Assembly (NCBI GenBank): GCA_021851715.1
Contig: JAJZCR010000012.1
Span: 1-64,000 of the forward strand
Direction of reading: 5' to 3'
Origin: Planctomycetota bacterium
GTDB lineage: Bacteria; Planctomycetota; Phycisphaerae; WQYP01
DNA length: 64,000 nt
Below are positions 26,135 to 35,435 of this stretch, one piece after another. Position numbers and translations under genes: made by a program. Each line of letters starts with the position of its first letter. Position 1 is the stretch's first letter. Under the pieces are notes generated by a model that did no database searches, was not told where the DNA came from, and saw only the letters and a list, made by a program, of their open reading frames with translations.

Positions 26135-28138
26135 ATGAAAAGCATCGCAAATTTTATAATGTTCCTGTCGGCAATTTCCTGGTCCCTGCCTGCAGTTATC
26201 AGCCGAGCCGCCACTGCCGCCATTGGTATTAAGCAGCCACACCTCCACCTTCGCATCCAGGCCGATGGCCACCCATGTGGAATCTTTCATTCCAGCCGGC
26301 ACCAGATGTTTACCATTTCCATCGCCAATTTAACCAGCACTCCGCTGATACTGCGGGGTAAATTGCGATGGCAGTTCTGTTCCGGCCCGCGTCCCACGCA
26401 CTGGCATACGCTGCTGGCCGTACCTATTGCACCGGCATTGGTGGCCATGAGCCAGCGATTTACAATTCATTTTCCCGTGGCCTTTGATAAAGTCGGCTTC
26501 TACCGCCTCATTTACCAGCACCGTGATATCGCCTCCGCGTCCGGATCGGTTTTCACTTGTATTCGCCGCCCCGCCGGCCTGATTATTCCCACGCCGCTCA
26601 GCCCGTGGATACGTAATTTGCCCGCGAGGTTTTGCCGACAGCATCCTCCTGGTTATATTGCGGATTACATCCACCAAACCTCCATCCGCCGCTACATTTT
26701 TCGCCTTTGCTGGCCCCCAAAGCCGACCGCCGCCAGCAGACGCCGGCCGCCGATCAGCCCCACCCAGGTAAAAAAGATAGCGCAAAGTCTGATCCGGCAT
26801 CGCGCGGTCCTGGTCTTGGCCGTGCAATTGAGAAATGATCTTGCCGATCCTGCTGCCACGCCACGCCGCTTTACACAATTTCTGGCCCCTTGGCTGCGCG
26901 CCGCCGGCACAGATCTTGCCGCCATGGCCATTGCACCACCTGCCGGCCGCTGCAGTTTTCCGGCTCTCCGCCTGGTCCGCCAACTATGCCTGCGCGGCTA
27001 TGCAACCGCGCTAGCGATAAATCCCCAGGTAAAAGTGCTCGGCGACCCGGCACTGCGTGCGCTGAGATTCTCAGGCAAATCGTCTGCGGCCGCCGGCAAT
27101 CCGCTGGCCATTGTCAACATTTGGACACTGCCATCGCAGCGCCGAACTTTTCGGCGGCATCTATCCTGGCTCACCGGCAAAACGCCGGTGTGGGTTTTGC
27201 CGCCACGTTCCGGCGGCCTCCAACCGCAAGGCTCGCCGGGAAGAGTTGCACCTGCCCTGGCTCTGGCCCAGGGGGCAACTGTCGTGCCGGCCCCGCACCA
27301 TGATTTCGGCCTTGCCGAGCATTGGCTCGGAGGAGCATCGCTGTTTCATATTGTTCATCCATATCTGCCCCCTTTCATCGCGGCATTCCAGGGCAATCAT
27401 CACTGCGTTGCAGTCCTGGCCGGATTGGGAGCTGCAACCATGCGAGATCAGCAATGGTCCGCTGTCCGATATTGGCCGGTCCACCGAATTCACCACTTGA
27501 GACTCGCTCCCGCTGCCGCTACCCACGTTCCCACCGGCACCTTGATTGTGCTTGATCCCGCACACGATATGCAGGCAACCACCAGCCACGGTCAGCCATT
27601 AACCAGCCCGATTGCCGGCTGGCATGAAATTCCACTCAATAGCCATACCTATTACCTGGAATCCACCGGATCCGTGGTGAATCTTGTTGCGGCACTACGC
27701 ACCGCCACTCTGCAAGGTTTGCCACCCGTGGCCCTGGCCGCGTTTTTAAACACCAGCCGGCCTGCCGGCCTGATGGTCGCAGTGCGCAATGGCCGACTGG
27801 GACGTCTACGTGGGTCCATTCGTGTAAAAGTGGCAGATGCAGCCTTTTCACGCTGGCAGAAGTTTCGCCCAATTCCCTCCGGCCAATCCGCCATCATCGG
27901 GCCATTTGGCGTGCCATTGCAACCCGGTTTTCACGCGAATGTTCTTGTACAAATCCGCCGCAACGGCGTTACGTGGCAGACCGCCGGTTCCATCGAGAGT
28001 TCCGCCCCCACCACATCATCAGTCACCGTACCCGCTCCGCCCAACGCTGAACATCCCACCACGCAAACAAGCCCCACCACCAGGCCCAGTGATGGCGTAT
28101 ATCATCTGCGAATACCAGTCGTTAAAACCCTGCACTGA
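26135..28138 (+). CDS. Large secreted protein of unknown function
   Basis: 667 residues from ATG 26135, which opens a clear signal peptide (KSIANFIMFLSAISWSLPAVISRA). I do not recognise the family. Composition is rich in Ala, Pro, Arg and His. The N-terminal third looks beta-rich (a stretch near 50-130 resembles an Ig-like or glycoside-hydrolase accessory strand pattern), the middle resembles a TIM-barrel-like alternation, and the C-terminus is a Thr/Pro/Ser-rich tail. By layout it could be an exported carbohydrate-active protein, but I see no catalytic motif. The frame runs upstream to 25724 over the GH57 gene; that part is not believed. Confidence 0.6.
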   Translation: MKSIANFIMFLSAISWSLPAVISRAATAAIGIKQPHLHLRIQADGHPCGIFHSSRHQMFTISIANLTSTPLILRGKLRWQFCSGPRPTHWHTLLAVPIAPALVAMSQRFTIHFPVAFDKVGFYRLIYQHRDIASASGSVFTCIRRPAGLIIPTPLSPWIRNLPARFCRQHPPGYIADYIHQTSIRRYIFRLCWPPKPTAASRRRPPISPTQVKKIAQSLIRHRAVLVLAVQLRNDLADPAATPRRFTQFLAPWLRAAGTDLAAMAIAPPAGRCSFPALRLVRQLCLRGYATALAINPQVKVLGDPALRALRFSGKSSAAAGNPLAIVNIWTLPSQRRTFRRHLSWLTGKTPVWVLPPRSGGLQPQGSPGRVAPALALAQGATVVPAPHHDFGLAEHWLGGASLFHIVHPYLPPFIAAFQGNHHCVAVLAGLGAATMRDQQWSAVRYWPVHRIHHLRLAPAAATHVPTGTLIVLDPAHDMQATTSHGQPLTSPIAGWHEIPLNSHTYYLESTGSVVNLVAALRTATLQGLPPVALAAFLNTSRPAGLMVAVRNGRLGRLRGSIRVKVADAAFSRWQKFRPIPSGQSAIIGPFGVPLQPGFHANVLVQIRRNGVTWQTAGSIESSAPTTSSVTVPAPPNAEHPTTQTSPTTRPSDGVYHLRIPVVKTLH

Positions 28139-28295
28139 TGTTGATACAGATCACTAAGCGCCATACTTGCGTACAGGCTTCCCGCACGGCGCACAGCTTG
28201 CCCAACATGCACCGCACACTTGATTAACGAGATTCACATGCAGGGCATTGACGGTGCCGCATTTCGGGATCGCCGGTCTCTTTTTTTCCGTCCGC

Positions 28296-29327
28296 TTAGG
28301 GCCGCACCAGACTCCAGGATGAAGTTGGGTTGTACACTGTCAGTTTCCACCCGAGTGTGGAGGTATTCGGACCAAGGTCTCTTTGATAGACCAGTCCCTG
28401 CTGATTGACAATAAACGTCATGATGCCCGAGGATCCATACTTGGCGGGAAATGCCACCAAAGCAAAACCTGCGATGAGTCTGCCGTTGATGCCGTAGCGT
28501 AACGCCCCACCGGGTGCCGCTGAACCCTGCCGCCCGAGAATATGAAAATAGTAACCATAAAATGGTCGCGGCCCTTGGTGCTTACCCCGGGTATAACCCG
28601 CGGCACTGGCCTGAGCCACCAACGGCCCCAATGGACTGGCCAACTGACCCTTGGCGACAGGCCAATACAACCCATCACGGGTGCCGGGTTTGCTGATAAA
28701 GCGGCTGGCAAAGCAAGGCATGCCGGTGGCATGGGGCACGTCGGCAAAGTATTCCCGCTGGGCGGTTACGTATGCATGACACACGCGGATCGCCTCGAGT
28801 TCATTACGACCGATGCGCCGTTCTAAAATTTCCTCCAGGCCCGCCGCGGTGTCAAAAAACCACTTTCCATTGGTCATACGCACAATCGGAATCGGAAAGG
28901 GCCAGTTCTTTTTGCCGATATACACGATGGCGACGTTGGCATTTTGCTGCGCCACCCAGAATTTCTGCTTGGCGTGGGCCACGAATTGTTCAAAGTGGCG
29001 ATGATCTTCCACACGGTCGCCGGATACCAGCTCTTTTATCGCCGGACCAAAAATTCGGTGCAGTCGCGAGTGATCCTGCTGTTTCACCGCAGCAAGCAAG
29101 GCCGCCGCCGCTGCTGTGTCACTGGCAAATATGGCTTGGCCGACCTGAGGTTTGGCTGCGCCGACCAGGGGAACTTCAATCTCATCACTGTTTGAGACCG
29201 CCATCGATTTGGACCCGGAGGTCGTGGCCGCAGGCTTGGTTTGGCAGCCACTCTGGAACAAGGCCAAGGCGGCCAAAGACAAGGTTCCTGCGATCCAGCC
29301 AGCGGTTCGGAAGTGTTTTATATGCAT
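28296..29327 (-). CDS. DUF2950 family lipoprotein
   Basis: 343 residues. Signal peptide with a lipobox-like end (LFQSGC, Cys28), then a Ser/Thr-rich linker and the DUF2950 domain: KQQDHSRLHRIFGPAIKEL, NGKWFFDTAAG, PFYGYYFHILGRQG and FVNQ-type end YGSSGIMTFIVNQQGL. Function of DUF2950 is unknown; it is a periplasmic or membrane-anchored protein. Members often lie beside a DUF3300 gene with a His/Gly-rich tail. Here the upstream partner is a short Gly/His-rich exported protein 46 bases away. AGGATTACCT precedes the ATG. Confidence 0.88.
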   Translation of the reverse strand: MHIKHFRTAGWIAGTLSLAALALFQSGCQTKPAATTSGSKSMAVSNSDEIEVPLVGAAKPQVGQAIFASDTAAAAALLAAVKQQDHSRLHRIFGPAIKELVSGDRVEDHRHFEQFVAHAKQKFWVAQQNANVAIVYIGKKNWPFPIPIVRMTNGKWFFDTAAGLEEILERRIGRNELEAIRVCHAYVTAQREYFADVPHATGMPCFASRFISKPGTRDGLYWPVAKGQLASPLGPLVAQASAAGYTRGKHQGPRPFYGYYFHILGRQGSAAPGGALRYGINGRLIAGFALVAFPAKYGSSGIMTFIVNQQGLVYQRDLGPNTSTLGWKLTVYNPTSSWSLVRP

Positions 29328-29373
29328 AGGTAATCCTCACAATGTACCGTCGTTATGGAAAAAACCAGCCCTT

Positions 29374-29814
29374 TTAGTGCCTGTTGCCAAATCCACCCCG
29401 GTCTGGCTGACCCCGCGGTGGTGCCCCGCCCCCATGTCCGCCATGAAAGCCATTCCTCTGTCCACCGCCATGGAAGCCACCCGAGCCACGTTGCGGCCGA
29501 CGTCCATGGAATTCGCGCAGGCTCTGCCGACCGCGATTCACATCGTGCTGAATATGACGGTCGCCACCATAGTGACCTCCAAAGATACGTTCGGGCCCGG
29601 GAGTAACAATGGGCACCGGGGCAACGTATACCGAGGAGTAGCCGGGGTAATTTTGATATTCCTGATAGCCGGGCGTGGTATAGGTTTGATAGCCATAGCT
29701 GGACGAATAACCCATCCCTTCAAAAGCGCACGCGGCACAGGGTAGAATCATCGCAGCCACGACCATCCACTTGCACCAGCACACAAGGCGTTTTAGCGGT
29801 ACGGGACTCTTCAT
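29374..29814 (-). CDS. Small exported Gly/His/Tyr-rich protein
   Basis: 146 residues from ATG 29814. One hydrophobic N-terminal segment ends in CAAC, a possible but atypical lipobox. The mature part has a Tyr/Pro-rich stretch (YSSSYGYQTYTTPGYQEYQ), then VYVAPVPIVTPGP, and a C-terminus dominated by Gly, His, Arg and Asn. This resembles the C-terminal tail of DUF3300 proteins without their folded domain. With DUF2950 just downstream, it probably forms an envelope pair with it (inference). A strong promoter lies upstream. Confidence 0.65.
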   Translation of the reverse strand: MKSPVPLKRLVCWCKWMVVAAMILPCAACAFEGMGYSSSYGYQTYTTPGYQEYQNYPGYSSVYVAPVPIVTPGPERIFGGHYGGDRHIQHDVNRGRQSLREFHGRRPQRGSGGFHGGGQRNGFHGGHGGGAPPRGQPDRGGFGNRH

Positions 29815-29865
29815 TGCCAAACCCCTGTCAAAGATACAACGACCAGCCAATTGGCTTATCTATAA

Positions 29866-29894
29866 AGTATACCGCTGCCAAAAAATTTTGCTAA
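29866..29894 (-). promoter_or_regulatory. Promoter for the Gly/His-rich protein and DUF2950 gene
   Basis: On the minus strand, TTAGCA (29889-29894), a 17-base spacer and TATACT (29866-29871), about 50 bases before ATG 29814. Both boxes match sigma-70 consensus well. Confidence 0.55.
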
Positions 29895-29962
29895 TATGCT
29901 TCGGCAGGCAAGATGGCCGCCCCCCAAGCGACAATGCTGTGTCCAACCGGCATATGGCCGCG

Positions 29963-29968
29963 TATAAT
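29963..29968 (+). promoter_or_regulatory. Candidate -10 box for the cyclophilin gene
   Basis: TATAAT, with TGTCCA 17 bases upstream as a weak -35. It would give a leader of about 65 bases before ATG 30040 and is divergent from the promoter at 29866-29894. Confidence 0.4.
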
Positions 29969-30039
29969 ACGTTGTTCAGGTATCGGCCGTAGCCGCTGCC
30001 GAAACCATCATGGAAACTGCTACTCTTTGGAGAAACCCA

Positions 30040-31062
30040 ATGCCCATCGCCAAGGCCGCCGTCATCCTTTTCGCCATCCTGCCAACCCGCGGATACTTCC
30101 GCCCCAGTCACGCCGTCAATGTACGGTTTGTTACCGGCAGCTCAGTGCTGGACCAAAAAGCCGTACAGACGGGATTTCACACGGCGAATTTGCTTGGCAA
30201 GTTCACCTCCCCGCCCGCCCACTCCGTGATTCTCGCCAACGGCCAGCCTGCATTTCACGTTTATACCATGAGCGGCAAGCCTTTGACCGCCCGACCGGAG
30301 AGCGGAGCCATACCCCCAGGAAACGTGGTGGATATCAGCCGGTTTTTCCCGCAGGTTAAAAAAACAGGTACGTATATCATCACCTGGAAAAGAGCCAATC
30401 CCGTGGTGCTGGAAACGCTGAACAATCCCGGATTTTCCCCCGCCGATTTCAAAAATATTCCGCCCCAACAGTGGTCCGCCCTGCCGGCACATCAAAAAAA
30501 GTTGATTCGCATGCAGTTTCAGCCCTGTGTATACCACCTGGTGCCACTGCAATATGCCCGAATCAAAACATCCAAAGGAATCATCAACCTGAAGTTCTGG
30601 TACAACGTGGCACCACATACCGTAGCCAATTTTATCCGCCTGGCCCAGGAGCGATTTTATAATGGGTCCAATTTTCACCGCATTATCAAGGGTTTTATGA
30701 TTCAGGGCGGCGATTCGCTCAGCAATATTCCCGGCCGTGCGGGTACCGGCGGACCTGGTTACGCCGTGGTGCAGGAATTCAACTCCCGCCCCATGAATCG
30801 CGGCGTTATTGCCATGGCCAGGACACAACAGGTAGATTCCGCCGGATCGCAGTTTTTTATCATGCAAAATGATACTCCTTCATTGGATGGCCAATACACT
30901 GGTTTTGGCCGAACAATCAAGGGTTTACGCGTGGTGGACAAAATTGCCGCTACGCCCGTGCGCGGGCCCAATGGCACGGTGGTCGGACCTAAGCCAAAAA
31001 TCATCTCGGTACGTATTCTTCCGGCCACAGCGGCTCTGTATGGCATTAAACAACAACCATAA
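30040..31062 (+). CDS. Exported cyclophilin-type peptidylprolyl isomerase
   Basis: 340 residues with an N-terminal signal segment (AKAAVILFAILPT). Residues about 20-165 are an unrecognised domain, probably beta-rich. The cyclophilin domain follows (about 170-330): GIINLKFWYNVAPHTVANFI, FHRIIKGFMIQGGD, GVIAMARTQQVDSAGSQFFI and YTGFGRTIKGLRVVDKI. It should catalyse cis-trans proline isomerisation of exported proteins. GGAG seven bases before ATG 30040 fixes the start. mnmG follows after 17 bases. Confidence 0.9.
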   Translation: MPIAKAAVILFAILPTRGYFRPSHAVNVRFVTGSSVLDQKAVQTGFHTANLLGKFTSPPAHSVILANGQPAFHVYTMSGKPLTARPESGAIPPGNVVDISRFFPQVKKTGTYIITWKRANPVVLETLNNPGFSPADFKNIPPQQWSALPAHQKKLIRMQFQPCVYHLVPLQYARIKTSKGIINLKFWYNVAPHTVANFIRLAQERFYNGSNFHRIIKGFMIQGGDSLSNIPGRAGTGGPGYAVVQEFNSRPMNRGVIAMARTQQVDSAGSQFFIMQNDTPSLDGQYTGFGRTIKGLRVVDKIAATPVRGPNGTVVGPKPKIISVRILPATAALYGIKQQP

Positions 31063-31079
31063 CCGGTGCAGTCCTGTCT

Positions 31080-33017
31080 ATGCAGTTGGAACATGCTTTT
31101 TTCGATGTCGTGGTCGTCGGCGGCGGACACGCCGGAGCCGAAGCCGCATGGGCCGCATCCCGCATGCTGGGAGATCGCGGCAAGGTGGCGATGATCACGA
31201 TGGACCCGCACGCCATTGGACGCATGAGTTGCAACCCCGCCATCGGCGGTCTGGCCAAGGGGCAGATGGTACGGGAGATTGACGCCTTGGGCGGGCTGAT
31301 GGCTCATGCCATCGATTTTACCGGCATTCAGTTCCGCATTCTTAACCGATCCAAAGGTCCGGCGGTCCAGTCGCCGCGGGCCCAAGCGGACAAATACCGC
31401 TACGAGGCTGCGGTGCAGCAATTACTGCGGGAAAACTGCCCGAACTTGACCATTCTTGCAGCCACCGCAGACAATATTTTCACCGACGATGAATCGTCCA
31501 CCGCGGGAGCCTGCACCCAAAGTCATCGCCATGAACCACGCCGCATTACGGGCGTGGAGCTGAGCACCGGCCAGAGACTATCCTGCACGTGTGTCATTTT
31601 GACCACCGGCACGTTTCTGCGAGGACTGATGCACACCGGACCACGGAAAATCGAGGGCGGCCGCATCGGTGAACAGGCAGCCACCGGCTTATCACTTTGC
31701 CTGGAAAGGCTGGGCTTCGAATTGGCCCGATTGAAGACCGGCACGCCCCCGCGTCTGGCCAGCGAAACCATTAATTTTGCCGGCCTCGATATTCAGGCCG
31801 GCGATGAAATACCCGCACCTTTCAGCTACCTGAGCGGTTTGCCCGACGGACTTCTGGCTGCAACATTTCCCGTTTTGCCCCAGGCCGTCTGCCACATCAC
31901 GTATACCAATGCCAGGACCCACGATCTGATTCGAGCCAATCTGCACCGGGCACCGATGTACAGCGGACAGATTCAAAGCCGCGGCCCCCGTTACTGTCCC
32001 AGTATCGAGGACAAAGTTGTGCGCTTTGCCGACAAGACCCAGCACCAGATATTTCTGGAACCGGAAAGTCTGGACACCAATGAAATCTATTGCAACGGCA
32101 TTTCCACCTCCCTGCCGGTGGATGTGCAGGAAGAAATGGTTCATTCCATCACCGGGCTGGAAAAAGCCAAAGTGCTGCGCTGGGGTTATGCGGTCGAATA
32201 TGATTTTGCGCCCACCCATCAAATCCGTTCTTCGCTGGAAACCCACCGCGTGCGCGGGCTATTTTTCGCCGGGCAGATCAATGGCACCAGCGGTTATGAA
32301 GAAGCCGCGGGCCAGGGGCTTATGGCCGGCATCAACGCGGCGCGGAGTATCCAGAGACAGCCACCAGTTATTTTAAGCCGCGATCAGGCCTACATTGGGG
32401 TGATGATTGATGACCTGGTGACAAAAATTCCGACCGAACCGTACCGCATGTTCACCAGCCGGGCCGAGTTTCGCCTGACCTTGCGCAGTGACAACGCGGA
32501 TCAGCGCCTGACACCGCTGGGCCGGCAGATCGGGCTGGCCCAACCCGTGCGTGAAGAGCTGCTATCCGCCAAGCTGACCGCCATGCACAGCATCATGGAT
32601 CAACTGCAGTCATCGCGGCGGCCGGATGGTACCACCGCCGCGGATATGATCCGCCGGCCGGATATCGCCTGGAAGGATCTGGCCACGATGAACTTTCAGC
32701 CACCAGGCCGAATCATGGAGCTTATTCAATCCACTGAGCATCAGGCGGTTCTTGAGCAGATTCAAATTGAATCGCGTTATGCGGGCTATATTCAACGCGA
32801 ACAGCAGCTCGCCCGGCGCATGCATGAATTGGAAGATAAAGTGATTCCGATCGGGTTTAATTTTTCCGCCCTTACCGAACTTCGCCGCGAAGCCCGGGAC
32901 GCCTTGGTGCGCTTTGAGCCCGGCAGCATTGGACAAGCATCGCGACTGGAAGGTATTACACCCTCAGACCTGACGGTGCTGATGATGTATCTGACCGGGC
33001 GCAAATCATTGGCATAA
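31080..33017 (+). CDS. mnmG: tRNA uridine-5-carboxymethylaminomethyl modification enzyme MnmG
   Basis: 645 residues; FAD-dependent partner of MnmE that builds cmnm5U at the wobble position of certain tRNAs. FAD site VVGGGHAGAEAAWAA, then CNPAIGGLAKGQMVREID, KGPAVQSPRAQADK, RLKTGTPPRL, YCPSIEDK, LPVDVQEEMV and GQINGTSGYEEAAGQG. All family signatures are intact and the length is normal. mnmE is not in the window. The C-terminal helical domain (about 550-645) is present. Confidence 0.97.
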   Translation: MQLEHAFFDVVVVGGGHAGAEAAWAASRMLGDRGKVAMITMDPHAIGRMSCNPAIGGLAKGQMVREIDALGGLMAHAIDFTGIQFRILNRSKGPAVQSPRAQADKYRYEAAVQQLLRENCPNLTILAATADNIFTDDESSTAGACTQSHRHEPRRITGVELSTGQRLSCTCVILTTGTFLRGLMHTGPRKIEGGRIGEQAATGLSLCLERLGFELARLKTGTPPRLASETINFAGLDIQAGDEIPAPFSYLSGLPDGLLAATFPVLPQAVCHITYTNARTHDLIRANLHRAPMYSGQIQSRGPRYCPSIEDKVVRFADKTQHQIFLEPESLDTNEIYCNGISTSLPVDVQEEMVHSITGLEKAKVLRWGYAVEYDFAPTHQIRSSLETHRVRGLFFAGQINGTSGYEEAAGQGLMAGINAARSIQRQPPVILSRDQAYIGVMIDDLVTKIPTEPYRMFTSRAEFRLTLRSDNADQRLTPLGRQIGLAQPVREELLSAKLTAMHSIMDQLQSSRRPDGTTAADMIRRPDIAWKDLATMNFQPPGRIMELIQSTEHQAVLEQIQIESRYAGYIQREQQLARRMHELEDKVIPIGFNFSALTELRREARDALVRFEPGSIGQASRLEGITPSDLTVLMMYLTGRKSLA

Positions 33018-33100
33018 AATATCGTTGCAGCGATGGCGGGCACGGCGGGAGACGGGGGGCGGGAGCGGCGCTGCGTGAAAATAGAGAAATTAGAAAATCG

Positions 33101-33202
33101 GGCTACGGCGATGAGGACATCGCCGGCTACAATGGCGGGCGAGACGCCCGACCCCCACCGCGGTCAGCGGTCAGCAAGGCTACGATGGCGGGTGAGGACG
33201 CC
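33101..33202. repeat. Three imperfect copies of a GGCTAC-ATGGCGGG-GAGGACGCC repeat
   Basis: Related units start at about 33101, 33125 and 33178 (core GGCTACRATGGCGGGYGAGGACGCC, the first copy diverged). The second copy contains a CGGGCG-AGA-CGCCCG hairpin. They fill the 210-base gap between the convergent mnmG and ppk1 genes, so they may be a dispersed intergenic element and could also end transcription. Confidence 0.55.
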
Positions 33203-33227
33203 AGCGCTCCCAGGATACCCCCGGCCA

Positions 33228-35342
33228 TCAGGAATGCGGGAACTGCCGGGCCACAGCCAGTTTCATCAAACGTACCTGGGTGCCGCGCTCTTCCTCGCCG
33301 GGCTGGGGGCGGCGCTGCCGCCATATTCCATCCGCGCCAAGGTCCCACGCTTCGCGATTGTCTTCCAGCATAATCTGCAGTACTTCGCGAAGTTTTTCGC
33401 GCAAGGCCGGCTCTTCAATCGGCACGGCTGCTTCAACGCGATGCGAAAGATTGCGACTCATCCAGTCGGCGGACCCCATATAGAACTCTTCACGACCTCC
33501 ATTGGTAAACCAGAAAATACGGGAATGTTCCAAAAATCGTCCGATGACGCTGCTGACGCGGATGTTCTCGCTTAAACCAGGCACCTGCGGCCGCAAGCAG
33601 CAGAATCCACGGACAAACAAATCGATCCGCACGCCGGCCTGTCCGGCCCGGTAGAGGGCCTCAATAATTTCCGTATCTTCCAATGCATTCATCCGCGCCA
33701 CAATGCGGGCGGGCCGGCCAGTTTTGGCGCAGGAAATCTCGCGGGCAATCATATCCATAAAGCGATTGCGCATCGTTACCGGTGCCACCAGCACTTTGCG
33801 ATAATCCGCCTTGAGCGACCGCCCGGTGAGAAAAGCAAAAAGGTCCACGACATCCTGGCAAATATCTTCGTGACTGGTAAACAGCCCCAGGTCGGTATAC
33901 AACTGGGCGGTGCGTGAATTGTAATTTCCGGTTGAAATGTGCGCATAAGAACGCACCAGGTGTTCTTCCCGGCGGACCACCAGGGCAATTTTAGTGTGGG
34001 TTTTCAACCCCAGAATTCCGTACACCACATGAGCACCGGCGTTTTCCAGCGCCTGGGCCCACTGGATATTGCTTTCTTCATCAAAACGGGCTTTCAGTTC
34101 CACCAGCACCGCCACCTGCTTGCCGGCTTCCGCCGCCTGGGCCAGAGCCGATACAAACGGCGAATCGCCACTGGTGCGGTACAACGTCATTTTGATCGCC
34201 AGCACCTGCGGATCGTGCACTGCCGTGAGAATAAAGCGCTCCACCGAGCTGTCGAAGCTTTCATAGGGATGATGCACAAGAATATCATTCTGACGAATGA
34301 TGGCAAAAACATTGGCCTGTTCATCCGCCAGCGACGGCGCACACACCGGCTGCCAGAGCGGAAATTTCAGCGTTGGCTTGTCCAGCGAGGCCAGGCTCAT
34401 CAGATCACACATGCCCAGCGGTTCCGGTTCTTCCAGCAGGCCTGAGGCCGGAACTTCCAGGCCATTGATCAGATATTGGCGCATCTGCTCCGACATTCCT
34501 TCGGATATCTGCACACGCACGGTGTCGGCAAAGCGCCGGGCGCGCAGTTCTTCCTGCACCACTTCCAGAAGATCTTCAGAATCCTCAATGTCCGCTTCCA
34601 CATCGGCATTGCGGGTAACCCGAAACGACCTGGTTTCCAGAATTTCCATGCCCGGAAACAACACGCCCAGTTGATCCTGAATAATACTTTCCAACGGCAC
34701 GAAAGCCGTCCCCGCATCATCTTCCACCGAAAGCCATCTCGGAAATAACCGCGGCACTTTTACCCGCGCAAAGAGCGTTTCGGCATGGCTGGGCGCACGT
34801 AATAAAGCCCCGATCGACACGCTTAAATTGCTGATAAATGGAAAGGGATGGCCCGGATCCACCGCCAGGGGCGTCAACACCGGAAAAATCACCGTGCGAA
34901 AATACGTCGCGGCCTTTTCCCGCTGCCCCGGCGTTAAATCCGCACACTGCCGCAGCACAATTCCCTCCCGAGCCAAAGCCGGTCGAAGCTCTTCCTGCCA
35001 TACTTTCTGCTGACTGAGAACCATGTTAGCCATCCGCTGACGCACACGTTCGAACTGCTGCGTATGGGACAAGCCGTCGATACCCGGTTCTCCGGCCTTG
35101 CTTACTATCAGCCGCTTCAGCGGACCAAAGCGCTTCATGAAAAATTCATCCGTGTTGCCGGCAAAAATGGCTAAAAATTTTACCCGTTCCAGCAGGGGAT
35201 TGCGCGGGTCCATGGCCTCACACAAAACCCGATAGTTAAAATCCAGCCAGCTTAGATCCCGGTTTAAAAACCGCACCGATCCCCCGTCCGCCAGCGTGGG
35301 CGGGTCCATCATGGTGCTAAAAGCCTTCAATTCAGGCGCCAT
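33228..35342 (-). CDS. ppk1: Polyphosphate kinase 1
   Basis: 704 residues; reversibly polymerises the gamma-phosphate of ATP into inorganic polyphosphate. N-terminal RFLNRDLSWLDFNYRVL and NTDEFFMKRF, middle IRQNDILVHHPYESFD, and the autophosphorylated histidine in SYAHISTGNYNSRTA; the second active-site histidine is in FLEHSRIFWF. All are family-typical. Start is ATG 35342 with GGAG nine bases upstream (a GTG lies one codon earlier). A promoter is visible at 35390-35417. Convergent with mnmG. Confidence 0.96.
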   Translation of the reverse strand: MAPELKAFSTMMDPPTLADGGSVRFLNRDLSWLDFNYRVLCEAMDPRNPLLERVKFLAIFAGNTDEFFMKRFGPLKRLIVSKAGEPGIDGLSHTQQFERVRQRMANMVLSQQKVWQEELRPALAREGIVLRQCADLTPGQREKAATYFRTVIFPVLTPLAVDPGHPFPFISNLSVSIGALLRAPSHAETLFARVKVPRLFPRWLSVEDDAGTAFVPLESIIQDQLGVLFPGMEILETRSFRVTRNADVEADIEDSEDLLEVVQEELRARRFADTVRVQISEGMSEQMRQYLINGLEVPASGLLEEPEPLGMCDLMSLASLDKPTLKFPLWQPVCAPSLADEQANVFAIIRQNDILVHHPYESFDSSVERFILTAVHDPQVLAIKMTLYRTSGDSPFVSALAQAAEAGKQVAVLVELKARFDEESNIQWAQALENAGAHVVYGILGLKTHTKIALVVRREEHLVRSYAHISTGNYNSRTAQLYTDLGLFTSHEDICQDVVDLFAFLTGRSLKADYRKVLVAPVTMRNRFMDMIAREISCAKTGRPARIVARMNALEDTEIIEALYRAGQAGVRIDLFVRGFCCLRPQVPGLSENIRVSSVIGRFLEHSRIFWFTNGGREEFYMGSADWMSRNLSHRVEAAVPIEEPALREKLREVLQIMLEDNREAWDLGADGIWRQRRPQPGEEERGTQVRLMKLAVARQFPHS

Positions 35343-35389
35343 CACTTTATTCTCCGCGGAAATCCTTCCGGCAAACTCATCCTGTCACC

Positions 35390-35417
35390 ATTATGTCTTA
35401 TTCTTACGCGTTGCCAA
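35390..35417 (-). promoter_or_regulatory. Promoter for ppk1
   Basis: On the minus strand, TTGGCA (35412-35417), a 16-base spacer and CATAAT (35390-35395). The leader to the ppk1 ATG would be about 40 bases. Confidence 0.5.
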
Positions 35418-35435
35418 TCTTACCGCCGAGTTCGC

